This document shows positions 24,561-33,175 of a DNA stretch of 49,649 nucleotides, in pieces. The stretch comes from Leptolyngbya sp. Prado105 (lineage in GTDB: Bacteria > Cyanobacteriota > Cyanobacteriia > Leptolyngbyales > Leptolyngbyaceae): contig JALOOO010000008.1 of assembly GCA_025454375.1 (NCBI GenBank), positions 1 through 49,649 on the forward strand, given 5' to 3'. Position numbers and translations under genes: made by a program. The first letter of the stretch is position 1; each line of letters begins with the position of its first letter. The notes beneath the pieces were generated by a model. The model did not search any database and was not told the origin of the DNA. It saw nothing but the letters and a program-made list of their open reading frames with translations.

Positions 24561-25469
24561 TCACATCGCTTTCTTCGCAGGCGTTTTCAAAATCCGTTTT
24601 ACCAACTCTGGAATCTCAGAAGGACGGTCTGCCACGAGAATTCCGGCTCGCTTAAATGCAGAAATCTTGCTTTCAGCCGTGCCAAGATCCGGTCCCAAAT
24701 CTGCCGCTTGCGAATCAATAATCGCCCCTGCATGTCCCATCCGCCGATTTCGAGGCGCACTCCGACCTGCTACATACGCGATCACAGGCTTATCGATCGC
24801 TTCTGCAATATAATGCGCCGCGACCTCTTCGCAATCTCCCCCAATCTCCCCAACCAGCACAATCACATCTGTCTGCGGATCTTCGTCCAAGATCTGCAAC
24901 CACTGGGGAAACGTCGAACCCAAAATCGTATCGCCCCCAATACTCACCGCGATCGACTGCCCTAATCCTGCCTGCGACAATGCCCAAGCTACTTCATACG
25001 TCAAGGTTCCATTCCGACTCACCAGCCCAATCGAGCCAGGTCGATAAAAATTAGGTGGATGAATTCCCAGCAACATCTGTCCCGGAACAATCACACCTGG
25101 ACTATTCGGACCCACAATTAAAGTATCCGTTGCCTCAGCCTTACGGATCAGATGTACCATATCTAAAGGAGGGATTCCTTGACTAATCAATACAATCTGA
25201 CGAATTCCGACCGAAATCGCTTCGAGTGCCGCATCTAATGCTGCATAAGGCGGTGAAAAAATCACTGTTGTATCAACCGCACCCATCTTTGAGATTGCCT
25301 GCTCCAGCATGTCAAACACTGGAATCCCAGCCAGCAGTTGCCCGCCCTGTCCAGGGCTAACACCCGCAACAATCTGAGTTCCGTAATTCTGCATCAATGG
25401 AGTGTAGACTTCCCCCAAGGGTTCCAAAATGCCCTGCACAATCACTTTGCTGGCTGGCGTAAAAATCAT
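24561..25469 (-). CDS. sucD: Succinyl-CoA synthetase alpha subunit-like (SucD)
   Basis: 302 residues. N-terminal CoA-binding domain with SKVIVQGIL and AGVSPGQGGQ; ligase domain with LVGEIGGDCEE and the phosphorylated His246 in RRMGHAGAI. The subunit forms succinyl phosphate and transfers CoA. The usual GPNCPG loop reads GPNSPG here, and the N-terminal Gln-Gly-Thr segment is altered, so CoA binding may differ from the standard enzyme. The partner beta subunit is upstream on the same strand but 371 bases away, unlike the tight coupling usual for sucCD. Substrate could be succinate or another acid. Confidence 0.85.
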   Translation of the reverse strand: MIFTPASKVIVQGILEPLGEVYTPLMQNYGTQIVAGVSPGQGGQLLAGIPVFDMLEQAISKMGAVDTTVIFSPPYAALDAALEAISVGIRQIVLISQGIPPLDMVHLIRKAEATDTLIVGPNSPGVIVPGQMLLGIHPPNFYRPGSIGLVSRNGTLTYEVAWALSQAGLGQSIAVSIGGDTILGSTFPQWLQILDEDPQTDVIVLVGEIGGDCEEVAAHYIAEAIDKPVIAYVAGRSAPRNRRMGHAGAIIDSQAADLGPDLGTAESKISAFKRAGILVADRPSEIPELVKRILKTPAKKAM

Positions 25470-25840
25470 AAGAAATTGGTAAGCGCTGCTAGATAAAAAT
25501 CATTCCGCCGAATGGAGTACGAGACTGTTCAAAATGAGCTTTTCGCTAAGACTATAGACGGTTGACAATGAGGATACAAGCCATCTTTCTTCATCATTCT
25601 CTGACACAGGTATTCGTCTTGCTAATACCGCTACGGAATGAAGATATTCCTTAGACTCAAGCTAGAGTCCTGTATCATAGCGCTATTAACTCGCTCAAGT
25701 CATCATCACAATTATAGTTGCGTCGTCTAGATTACAACTCCTGAGAATTGCCAGAGTCTAAAAACGAAACTTGTATTTGAATAAAAAGATCCGTAAAAAT
25801 ACGCGAATTATATTTTGGTTAAAATTAGGTTAATACAGTC
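25470..25840. other. Intergenic region between sucC and sucD
   Basis: 371 bases without a convincing gene on either strand; the longest ATG frames are 22-28 codons and lack Shine-Dalgarno sequences. Two small hairpins stand side by side: GGAAT/ATTCC at 25635-25650 and GACTC/GAGTC at 25654-25669. It is AT-rich close to sucC. Either a separate sucD promoter or a regulated leader could be here; nothing specific is recognised. Confidence 0.5.
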
Positions 25841-27034
25841 TTAACCTTCGTGCCTTTTCACTAATGTAATCAATTGCGCGATCGCACTGTCGAGATCGTC
25901 AAGAACCAAAGCAGGGGTCACAGCTAAGATCTCTTTCGCCTCATCCATTCCTGTCCCCAAGAGTCGAACCACAAGTTTAGGCAGTGCTGAACCTCGACTG
26001 ATGCGGAGATTTTCCTTATGTGCGCCAATTGCGAGCGTTGGGGCAGGAGGACGCTGGAGAAATCGTGCGATCGTTGTTGCAATCCGGTCGCTTGGCACGG
26101 TTCCCCCTACTAAGTTGACGAGAATGACTTTGACTTGTTTATTTTGTGACAGCATCTTCAAGCCTTGATCGACTCGATCGCAGAGCGTATCCGGTTGCCA
26201 ATCATGGTGAGTTTCACTCCCAATATTGAGATAGTGCAAGAGCTTGCCCCCCGACTGACTGACTAGATCCATCGTTGCCATCGTCAAAGCCGCGCCATTG
26301 CACAAAACAGCAATCTGCCCGTCTGTATCGATCGTCGTTAAGGAGTCAGGTAAGCGATCGAGGACAAATTTTCGCGGTCGGCTATCTAAAGCCGCAAGAG
26401 CAGGATGTCGTCCTAATGCTGCATCGTTGACGCTAATTTTTCCATCTAGCGCCATCACCTCGCCTGCTGCATTCACACCCAATGGATTAATCTCAACGAG
26501 ATCTAAATCTTTGTCAATAAATAAGCGGTACATCCGCTCAACGACATCGCTCACCGCATTGATTAAATCTCCGCTCAGCCCCATTTTTATCGTCAGTCTT
26601 CGAGCGTAGAATGAGGAGAAATCTTGATCGACCACCACATGCTGCATTTCATCGATCGCATTCTGGACATCGATTCCACCTTTTTTAGAACCCAGTAGTA
26701 CAGGACGACGAATCGAGCGATTTAACACCACCGCTAGATAGAATTCTTGCTGAGTATCATATTTTGCTTCTGCAAGCAGAACTTTTGGATATTCCCCAAC
26801 AATCGACAAATTAAAGATCGAATGAGCAGCGGCAATCGCATCGATCGTATTGTTGACAAATCGAATGCCCCCGACTCTGCCTCGCTCTCCAATATAGACC
26901 TGCGACTTTAGCACGATCGGATAAGGAATCTTTAGGGCTTTTAAATCAGTAGGACGCTCAATCCGCTGTGCTGGAAGCACAGGAATGCCAACTTCGCGAA
27001 ACAAATCTTTAGCTTGATATTCGAGTAAATCCAT
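25841..27034 (-). CDS. sucC: Succinyl-CoA synthetase beta subunit-like (SucC)
   Basis: 397 residues. ATP-grasp domain begins MDLLEYQAKDLFREVGIPV, with VLKSQVYIGERGRVGG for the ATP loop. The metal and ligase region has LVEINPLGVNAAGEVMALDGKI. The C-terminal CoA ligase domain has IAVLCNGAALTMATMDLV and VKVILVNLVGG. Normal length. Start at ATG 27034 chosen because it overlaps the stop of the upstream SDR gene (TAATG), implying coupled translation. The ATP-binding residues look present. Catalyses ADP (or GDP)-linked succinyl-CoA interconversion with SucD. Confidence 0.87.
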   Translation of the reverse strand: MDLLEYQAKDLFREVGIPVLPAQRIERPTDLKALKIPYPIVLKSQVYIGERGRVGGIRFVNNTIDAIAAAHSIFNLSIVGEYPKVLLAEAKYDTQQEFYLAVVLNRSIRRPVLLGSKKGGIDVQNAIDEMQHVVVDQDFSSFYARRLTIKMGLSGDLINAVSDVVERMYRLFIDKDLDLVEINPLGVNAAGEVMALDGKISVNDAALGRHPALAALDSRPRKFVLDRLPDSLTTIDTDGQIAVLCNGAALTMATMDLVSQSGGKLLHYLNIGSETHHDWQPDTLCDRVDQGLKMLSQNKQVKVILVNLVGGTVPSDRIATTIARFLQRPPAPTLAIGAHKENLRISRGSALPKLVVRLLGTGMDEAKEILAVTPALVLDDLDSAIAQLITLVKRHEG

Positions 27035-27942
27035 TACAGAAGAGGCTGACGTTGACGGTTTTTCCATTCTTTGGCGACGCGATCGATGCCGTAAAATTTC
27101 TGCCAAAAGCGATCGACGATCCATGTCGGTAACACCTTAGTCATCATAAATAACAGGAAACCTCCAGCAGTCGCCGCAACATATCGAGGGCGAGGATATT
27201 TCGCCATGATAGCCTTGACGATGACTGCTGCAACTCGTTCAGAACTCCATGCCTGACTTCTTGTTAGTTTATCCAAGTTATCGAGATTCTCAAATGCCGC
27301 ACGATACGGAGTATTCTTCCCTTCTGGAATCGTGGTATCAACTTCACGCTCAACCACCTCAAAAAAATCCGTACTGACTGGACCCGGTTCGATCACACTG
27401 ACTCGGATGTTAAATGGCTCTAATTCACGTCGCAAGCTATCACTGAGAGATTCTAGAGCAAATTTAGAAGCACTATACAGCCCACAGAAGGGAAATGCAA
27501 TGCGCCCTCCTAGTGAACTGACGTTAATAATTTTGCCGCCGCCTTGATCCCGCATCACTGGAGTTAACGCCTGAATCAGCCCAATTGCTCCAATCACATT
27601 CACCTGAAACTGTCGCTGAACTGCCTCGATTGGAATCAGTTCAATTGGACCCATTTGCCCATACCCGGCATTATTGACTAAAACATCGACTCTGCCAAAT
27701 TTGTCGATCGCCGTTTTTGCCAACGCTTTTACTTGATCCGGTTGAGCCATATCTGTTGCAATGGTCAAAACCTCGGCTCCTGCTTGCCGAGCGCCATTGG
27801 CCACAAGGTCAAGCTTGGCGATATTTCGTGCTGTCAAGATCAATTGGATTTTGGGAGTACGATCGGCGAGAGCTTGAGCAAGTGCCGCTCCAATTCCAGT
27901 GGATGCACCTGTAATAAGAACTACTTGAGACGACGCAGACAT
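27034..27942 (-). CDS. Short-chain dehydrogenase/reductase (SDR)
   Basis: 302-residue classical SDR with a C-terminal extension. NAD(P)-binding TGASTGIGAALA at residues 11-22, NNAG at 90-93, active-site Ser142/143, Tyr156 and Lys160 (YSASK), and the IEPGPVSTDFF loop. Arg39 after the second strand (LTARN) favours NADP. Residues about 250-280 form a hydrophobic segment (FLLFMMTKVLPTWIV) that may hold it to a membrane. Its stop overlaps the sucC start. Linking a lipid- or ketone-acting reductase to sucC is unusual, and the substrate is unknown. Confidence 0.88.
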   Translation of the reverse strand: MSASSQVVLITGASTGIGAALAQALADRTPKIQLILTARNIAKLDLVANGARQAGAEVLTIATDMAQPDQVKALAKTAIDKFGRVDVLVNNAGYGQMGPIELIPIEAVQRQFQVNVIGAIGLIQALTPVMRDQGGGKIINVSSLGGRIAFPFCGLYSASKFALESLSDSLRRELEPFNIRVSVIEPGPVSTDFFEVVEREVDTTIPEGKNTPYRAAFENLDNLDKLTRSQAWSSERVAAVIVKAIMAKYPRPRYVAATAGGFLLFMMTKVLPTWIVDRFWQKFYGIDRVAKEWKNRQRQPLL

Positions 27943-28063
27943 AAGTAAAAAAGAATGATTTCACCTTCTCAATCCTATGCCATCTGGATTAATCCTAGCG
28001 GAGTAGTTATTGAATTAAAAATAGCAACCAAAATTCTGATCTCAAATAGAATTGCACAGAGGT

Positions 28064-29497
28064 TTAAGGCAGTCCCTCGACTGGGATCACAATGTGAAAC
28101 TGAGTGCCTCCTTCAGGGTTTGAGCAACACTGAATTATCCCTCCATGCCGCTCTGTAATGACCTGATAGCTAATCGACAAGCCTAACCCAGTTCCTTTAC
28201 CAACTGGCTTTGTTGTAAAGAACGGATCAAATAATTTTGATTGGATCGCAGCAGGAATTCCAGGACCATTATCTGCAATCAGAATCGAAACTTGATTCTC
28301 ATCGGTGACTTTCGAGGTAATGGTAATTGTAGGTGGATTCGCGGCTATCGCTTGACTTGAGCGCTGAAGGATATATTCATCTAACGCATCGATCGCATTC
28401 GCCAATAAATTCATAAAGACCTGATTCAATTGCCCTGGATAACAGTTGACAAATGGCAATTTTCCGTAGTTCTTAACAATCTTAATTTCTGGGCGTTCTG
28501 AGGTTGCTTTGATCTGGTTTTGCAGAATCAGTAGCGTACTTTCAATCCCTTCATGAATATCTACCGCTTTCATTCCATTCTCATCTGAACGTGAGAAATT
28601 TTTCAACGATTTCACAATCTCTCGAATTCTTTCAGTTCCCATGCCCATGGATGAGAGGACTTTCAGCAAGTCTTCTTGGAGAAAATCAATATCAACATCT
28701 TCATTAAGTGCAACAAGTTCAGAAGCGGGGTTTGGGTAGTACTTCTGATAAGCTTGCAAGACCTTCAACAGGTCTTCTACATATTGCTCGACATAGTGCA
28801 AATTGCCATGAATGAAGTTAACTGGATTGTTAATCTCATGAGCGACTCCTGCAACCAATTGTCCCAAGCTTGACATCTTCTCAGTTTGAATCAGTTGAAC
28901 CTGAGTTTCCTGCAATTCTTGCATTGCTGCTTGCAGTCGTTTTGCCTGTTTTTCTGCAATCTCAGCTAAATTTTCCTTGATCTGGAGTGCGCTCTGAAGT
29001 TGAGATTTCTGCTGAGTGAGATCCTTTGTCAGTTTACGGGCTTCATCTAGCGCAATGTTTTGGGCTTGCACGAGAAAGAGGAAATCAACAATCGGATCGA
29101 AAATTGCAAAGTCTTTCAGCTTTAATCCCAAAGGTGCGAGTTGCTTCGTATCTGTAATCCAAGGAGACCCGAGGAAAAAGATCACGTCTTGTTCCTCGAC
29201 ATACACCATTTGCCCCCTGATTTGAACATCACTGTGCAGGGATTCTAGCAAAAATAGCGCACGAGGCTGCTTCTTAATCGCCTCAAAGTCGAGTTGAACC
29301 TTGGGTCGGCTAATTCTAAAATGCTCACCTACTGAGCGACCCACTAAAACTCCCTCACTCATCTGTTGCAAAACTTTCCCGGCTTGAACGATGGTGAGTG
29401 CGCGATCGTACACAAAATGAAAAGGAAATACATTTGCGAACAGATGAGGAGGTAAGCTCTGAGGGAATGCAACGGCACAGGGCAATTCAAGCGACAT
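28064..29497 (-). CDS. HNOBA-like sensor histidine kinase
   Basis: 477 residues. The N-terminal 145 residues ([53 protein letters not shown]) look like the PAS-like HNOBA domain that associates with H-NOX sensors in soluble guanylate cyclase-type proteins. A coiled-coil linker (about 146-205) leads to a complete kinase: phosphorylated His220 in [11 protein letters not shown], the N box in [18 protein letters not shown] and GTGLGLSIS. There is no membrane segment. It reads downstream of the H-NOX gene with only 15 bases between, so the sensor and kinase are likely made together and interact. No response regulator gene is adjacent. Confidence 0.9.
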   Translation of the reverse strand: MSLELPCAVAFPQSLPPHLFANVFPFHFVYDRALTIVQAGKVLQQMSEGVLVGRSVGEHFRISRPKVQLDFEAIKKQPRALFLLESLHSDVQIRGQMVYVEEQDVIFFLGSPWITDTKQLAPLGLKLKDFAIFDPIVDFLFLVQAQNIALDEARKLTKDLTQQKSQLQSALQIKENLAEIAEKQAKRLQAAMQELQETQVQLIQTEKMSSLGQLVAGVAHEINNPVNFIHGNLHYVEQYVEDLLKVLQAYQKYYPNPASELVALNEDVDIDFLQEDLLKVLSSMGMGTERIREIVKSLKNFSRSDENGMKAVDIHEGIESTLLILQNQIKATSERPEIKIVKNYGKLPFVNCYPGQLNQVFMNLLANAIDALDEYILQRSSQAIAANPPTITITSKVTDENQVSILIADNGPGIPAAIQSKLFDPFFTTKPVGKGTGLGLSISYQVITERHGGIIQCCSNPEGGTQFHIVIPVEGLP

Positions 29498-29512
29498 AAT
29501 AGTAATACGCGA

Positions 29513-30064
29513 TTAGTTCTGCTTATACTTGATCAAGAATTCATCGTGGTCAGCACCGTCTTCTTTGCTCTGAGTTTGTGCAACTTCTACCTCAGTATCA
29601 AATCGACTGCCTAAGCCTTTCACTAAACCGAGTACCATCGGCGCAAGACCTGCGCGATCGCTGTGATATTCCAGCGTCAGCAGATCGTCATCCGTCTTAG
29701 TACAATCAAACGAGGGTGGCTGAAGCTTCGGAAATGTAATGCCAACTCTTGCATGGAGCGCATCTAGATTCTGCAAGAATTCGGGTAAATTATCCCCACT
29801 CATTTCCATCAACTCGCCATAGCCTTCTTCAGCCGTATATGTCACCCAAAATTCGCCGAACGCCTGCATAATTTCCGAGGAAGATAACCCCAAAACTACA
29901 CTTGCGGCTCTGACTAGCCGATGGGTGACATCATCAGGATAGCCTTCCATACTGAGGAAAGTATCCGTTTCAATCTCAGCTTTCTGTCGAATCTGTTGCC
30001 AAGTCTCTTCCCCAAATTGGCTACAAACCATGTCATGGATTGCCTTGTTTACCAAGCCGTACAT
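29513..30064 (-). CDS. H-NOX haem-nitric-oxide-binding sensor
   Basis: 183-residue stand-alone H-NOX domain. Proximal haem ligand His104 in [10 protein letters not shown], and the YxSxR haem-propionate motif at Tyr133, Ser135 and Arg137 (EYHSDRAGL). The start [13 protein letters not shown] and the [11 protein letters not shown] segment are family-typical. The distal Tyr that gives oxygen binding in thermophile H-NOX does not appear at the expected place (about residue 142 is Pro), so it should bind NO and CO but not O2; that is inference. The ATG follows a GGGAGG Shine-Dalgarno sequence. It is directly upstream of the HNOBA-kinase gene and 72 bases downstream of the HDO oxidase gene. Confidence 0.93.
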   Translation of the reverse strand: MYGLVNKAIHDMVCSQFGEETWQQIRQKAEIETDTFLSMEGYPDDVTHRLVRAASVVLGLSSSEIMQAFGEFWVTYTAEEGYGELMEMSGDNLPEFLQNLDALHARVGITFPKLQPPSFDCTKTDDDLLTLEYHSDRAGLAPMVLGLVKGLGSRFDTEVEVAQTQSKEDGADHDEFLIKYKQN

Positions 30065-30136
30065 CTTAACCTCCCCATAAATTTTTTGTGAAGTAAATTT
30101 AGTGTTCCCGACTGAGCAACAGTGACGACAGCGTTT

Positions 30137-30856
30137 TTACACTTTATGAAGCGTGAGTTGTTTTTCCACTTGAGCGGTTTGGCGTTGAACTCCATTAAAG
30201 AACTGAACACGGGCATCTAGCGCTCGGATAATTGCAGATTCCACATCCCGCACTTGTTGAACAGAAGTCAACCGAGGTTCAAGTAATGCGGCTAATCTTG
30301 CTGCATGACCATCATCGACATGAATATGTACAGTGAAAAATGCCATCGCGTCTTCAGATAGAGTCGTTGCACCCGTAATGCCTTGTTGAAGCTGAGTATA
30401 TAGAGTTCCAACAATGCCTTCTGAGGCAAAACAAACTGCACCTAAAGCACCGAGATAACTATGCTGATAGGGGAGAGCAAGGTAGGTTTCAATCATGTGC
30501 AATGTTTCTGGCTCTGGAGACATTCCTGCTAGCATGGCATCATCAATATCCAAAGCGCGGGTAAAGCGTCGAAACAATTCTGGATGAGCAGCAGATGGAT
30601 TTCCTTCTCCCATCTCATCTACAAGATTTTCTAAGATCACTTGCTGCGCTTCGGCATCAGGACAACGCGCGAGAATGCTTGCTAAAATGCGGTTGAAGAC
30701 GTTTGAGAAATGATACATCTGAACTGCTAAGATCCGAATTTCTGGAAGAGTCAGACGTTCTGTACGGCAGCGAGTTAGAAATGAATGATTCCAAAGCGGG
30801 TGCGATTTTGCAGTGTCACGAAACTGATCTAGCACAGACATTGAGAGTGAGTTCAT
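30137..30856 (-). CDS. Haem-oxygenase-like diiron oxidase (HDO family)
   Basis: 239-residue all-helical protein of the TENA/HDO fold. Candidate iron ligands in the family order are Glu76 or Glu81 and His91 (ENLVDEMGEG...AAHPELF), Glu146 (FASEGIVG), then His177/179, Asp181/182 and His184 (HIHVDDGHAA). Known HDOs (SznF, UndA, CADD, BesC types) perform N-oxygenation, decarboxylation or C-C cleavage with a diiron cofactor. Which of these applies cannot be told. It overlaps the methyltransferase gene by ATGA and lies in one run with a putative 2OG-type oxygenase and an H-NOX sensor. TenA or PqqC relatives are the alternatives, made less likely by the ligand set. Confidence 0.83.
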   Translation of the reverse strand: MNSLSMSVLDQFRDTAKSHPLWNHSFLTRCRTERLTLPEIRILAVQMYHFSNVFNRILASILARCPDAEAQQVILENLVDEMGEGNPSAAHPELFRRFTRALDIDDAMLAGMSPEPETLHMIETYLALPYQHSYLGALGAVCFASEGIVGTLYTQLQQGITGATTLSEDAMAFFTVHIHVDDGHAARLAALLEPRLTSVQQVRDVESAIIRALDARVQFFNGVQRQTAQVEKQLTLHKV

Positions 30857-31608
30857 TTTGAAATTTGAATCGCTAAATGAAGGGGATAATCGACCAAGGG
30901 TTTGAAGAATGCTTCATCGAGTTCGATATGCTCTGGCAGTACTCGAAGTTCTTTCAAGACAGGCATTTTGCTAAAGCCAGCTTGATTCATTGCCTCGAAG
31001 TAGTCTTCCAAAGTTTTGTGAACCAATTGGACTTCTAACCAAGAGTCGTCTCGTTTCCAGATTCGCCCCGGAAATTGTTGGTCGCGCTTGCTGAAGTAGC
31101 CTGCACCACCAACCTCGAAGTAAAAGGGATATTCTGCCGATCGCATGTAGGGAAAAGCAGGGTGAGGAATGCTGAAAATAAATCGTCCACCGGGACGCAG
31201 CACTCGCACGACTTCTGCCATACATTGTTGGGTCTGCTCGATCGAAAGATAGTTGAACAAGAAAACTGCGACAACCAAATCAAATTCAGCTTCCGAAAAT
31301 TGGCTCAAGCTTGTAGCACAACCTGCTTCAAACTGAATGCCCAGCGGTTCCTGAATTTCCTGAGATCGCGCTGCATCGATCATGCGTTGTGACAAGTCCA
31401 TTCCATGAACTCGATCGGCTCCGCAGCGACGCAGTTCGCGGCTACAGTAGCCTTCTCCACACCCTAAATCGAGAATATGCAGACCCTCAGCGGGTTGGCA
31501 GAGTTGCAATAAGGCTGGGCGAGCCGTGAAGTCAGACAACGAAAGAGGTTGTGATCTCACCCAGCGATCGGCTGTGGTGTTGTAGAGTTCTTGAGTGGAT
31601 TGTGTCAT
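30853..31608 (-). CDS. Class I SAM-dependent methyltransferase (H-NOX cluster)
   Basis: 251 residues. Motif I HILDLGCGEGYCSREL (about 44-59), motif II VHGMDLSQRMIDAA, motif III-like FDLVVAVFLFNYLS and motif IV GGRFIFSIPHPAFP. A C-terminal region with RIWKRDDSWLEVQLVHKTLEDYFEAM would cap the substrate. It looks like a small-molecule methyltransferase (UbiE/Methyltransf_11 type). Its stop overlaps the start of the HDO gene (ATGA), strongly suggesting a common pathway. It lies 64 bases after the putative oxygenase gene. Methyl acceptor unknown. Confidence 0.88.
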   Translation of the reverse strand: MTQSTQELYNTTADRWVRSQPLSLSDFTARPALLQLCQPAEGLHILDLGCGEGYCSRELRRCGADRVHGMDLSQRMIDAARSQEIQEPLGIQFEAGCATSLSQFSEAEFDLVVAVFLFNYLSIEQTQQCMAEVVRVLRPGGRFIFSIPHPAFPYMRSAEYPFYFEVGGAGYFSKRDQQFPGRIWKRDDSWLEVQLVHKTLEDYFEAMNQAGFSKMPVLKELRVLPEHIELDEAFFKPLVDYPLHLAIQISK

Positions 31609-31672
31609 CGCTCTAATGAAATTGAGTCAGCTTTAACATGCCCTTGATCGCGCTACAGACCACCAGAGGTTT

Positions 31673-32665
31673 TTAGTCCTGAAAGAGCGGAACAGTGCGA
31701 TAGCCACGGTTGTAAAGTGGAACTGGAGCAGTTGGATCATGTTTCATCTGATGGATAGATTCGTCGAACACAATCATGGTTTCTCGTCCGACTTTGAGCC
31801 ATTCTTCGTAAGGCACTGAATTGTCTTCTTCAATACCACCGACTAAAGGTGGAACCATTGCACGGTAGACATCATTGAATTTGCGACGAAAGCGGAAATC
31901 CACAGAGATGCGAACGCCCTCCAAGCGGCGACGAACCGTTTGATGCAGCCCACGCGCATCGTTGAAGTACATCGTGCCATGTTGAAGCTGAGCGCCTTCG
32001 TAGGTTTTGACCATGGGAATATCTTTGCCTTCATCAAAGTCAGACATGATTCGCATTGCGCCTAATTCCATTTCGCGTGGCATCTCTCCAGCCTCGATCG
32101 TCAAATGCTCAATGTCACCAAACAGAGGTAAAACTACCACAGTCGCATCTGGATGAACCCCTGCCCAAACATCACTGTGACGCTTCGCGCTATTGAAGGG
32201 CAACTTCAGTTTTTCAGGAGAAATTTCGCCGTACATGACACGCAGATTGACGGGTAAATCGACTGCATCGATCAAGTCGTTCGCATCCAACGATGAAAAA
32301 GCAGTCGCAATGCTTTTCTGAAAGGCGTTGAACTCCAGGGTATGTTCGCGCTTGGGAACGAGTAGTCCGGTTCCAGTATGGTTTGAAAGCTTGCCTCTTG
32401 CTTCGAGAAGTGCCTTGACGAGAGCAGCTTCAGACAGAATGAGCGGGCTGCCCAAACAAGCAGAGATGTAAGTTGCTGCTGCTACTCGAATTTGCTGGAA
32501 CAGTTTCTGATCCAAAGTGTGTTCAAACAGTAAGCGATAGTCATGGCGAGTCGCCATCCGAGAGGCAAGCTCGTTAAAAAGCTGATCGCCCAGTTGTGAA
32601 TAGACAATTGCATCTGTCGTAATCGTGTTATCGCTAGACTTGGAGCGTTCAATCATTCTAACCAT
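31673..32665 (-). CDS. Putative Fe(II)/2-oxoglutarate-type oxygenase
   Basis: 330 residues. Two blocks could form a facial triad: His163 and Asp165 in KRHSDVWAGVHP, and a distal His241 in ARGLHQTVRRRLEGVRISVDF, with Arg252 as a possible 2-oxoglutarate anchor. The double-stranded beta-helix core would span about residues 140-265. I do not recognise a named subfamily, so this is a motif-level call. The start is placed at ATG 32665, where AAGGA lies about eight bases upstream; several in-frame ATGs precede it. It is the first gene of the five-gene minus-strand run. It could instead be a cupin-like protein with another role. Confidence 0.6.
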   Translation of the reverse strand: MVRMIERSKSSDNTITTDAIVYSQLGDQLFNELASRMATRHDYRLLFEHTLDQKLFQQIRVAAATYISACLGSPLILSEAALVKALLEARGKLSNHTGTGLLVPKREHTLEFNAFQKSIATAFSSLDANDLIDAVDLPVNLRVMYGEISPEKLKLPFNSAKRHSDVWAGVHPDATVVVLPLFGDIEHLTIEAGEMPREMELGAMRIMSDFDEGKDIPMVKTYEGAQLQHGTMYFNDARGLHQTVRRRLEGVRISVDFRFRRKFNDVYRAMVPPLVGGIEEDNSVPYEEWLKVGRETMIVFDESIHQMKHDPTAPVPLYNRGYRTVPLFQD

Positions 32666-33175
32666 TTCTTTCATCCTTATAGTCAAGTCAATCAACGTAT
32701 CTTGGGCACAAGAAATCTAGGCTCCTTAACAGAGCGCGCCCAAACTAAAGTGTGAAAAGCTTTGCGAGTCGTTTTTAATTAGTTAACTCGCTGTCATATG
32801 CAGAATCTAATTGGCGAAAGTAAGGTGACTTCCGAATTGCAGCATCCCTGAACTAAATTTGTTCTAACAGATGAATTTCATTAATCACAAGTGTTGAAAA
32901 TACAGATCTTTAGAGATTGGTTTGAAACTGTTGTTTTTAGAGACTGAAATCGAGTGAAGGTCAGCCTTTTCGTAACTGATCTTGAGAAAAGACTTTATGA
33001 AGCGATTACAGAAACCGCTTCTCTGTTAAGCCAAGACATAGACCGTATTATTGCGAGATTGAAGCTTTTGAATGAACCTTTTTGGAAGTGTTGCAGTCAA
33101 AACTAGTATCCTCAATTGAAGGTACATCTCTCAGTGTTAGCGGTAGCAATTTCTTGGATAGGTTATACATTCCCG
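32666..33175. promoter_or_regulatory. Divergent control region between the H-NOX cluster and the sigma-factor operon
   Basis: About 500 bases without a supported gene, between two outward-facing operons. Two inverted repeats are visible: GCGAGT/ACTCGC around 32763-32790 and GAAGCG/CGCTTC at 32999-33021. The part next to the sigma gene stays open in the sigma frame. No known operator, such as an NO-regulator site, was recognised. Confidence 0.45.
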
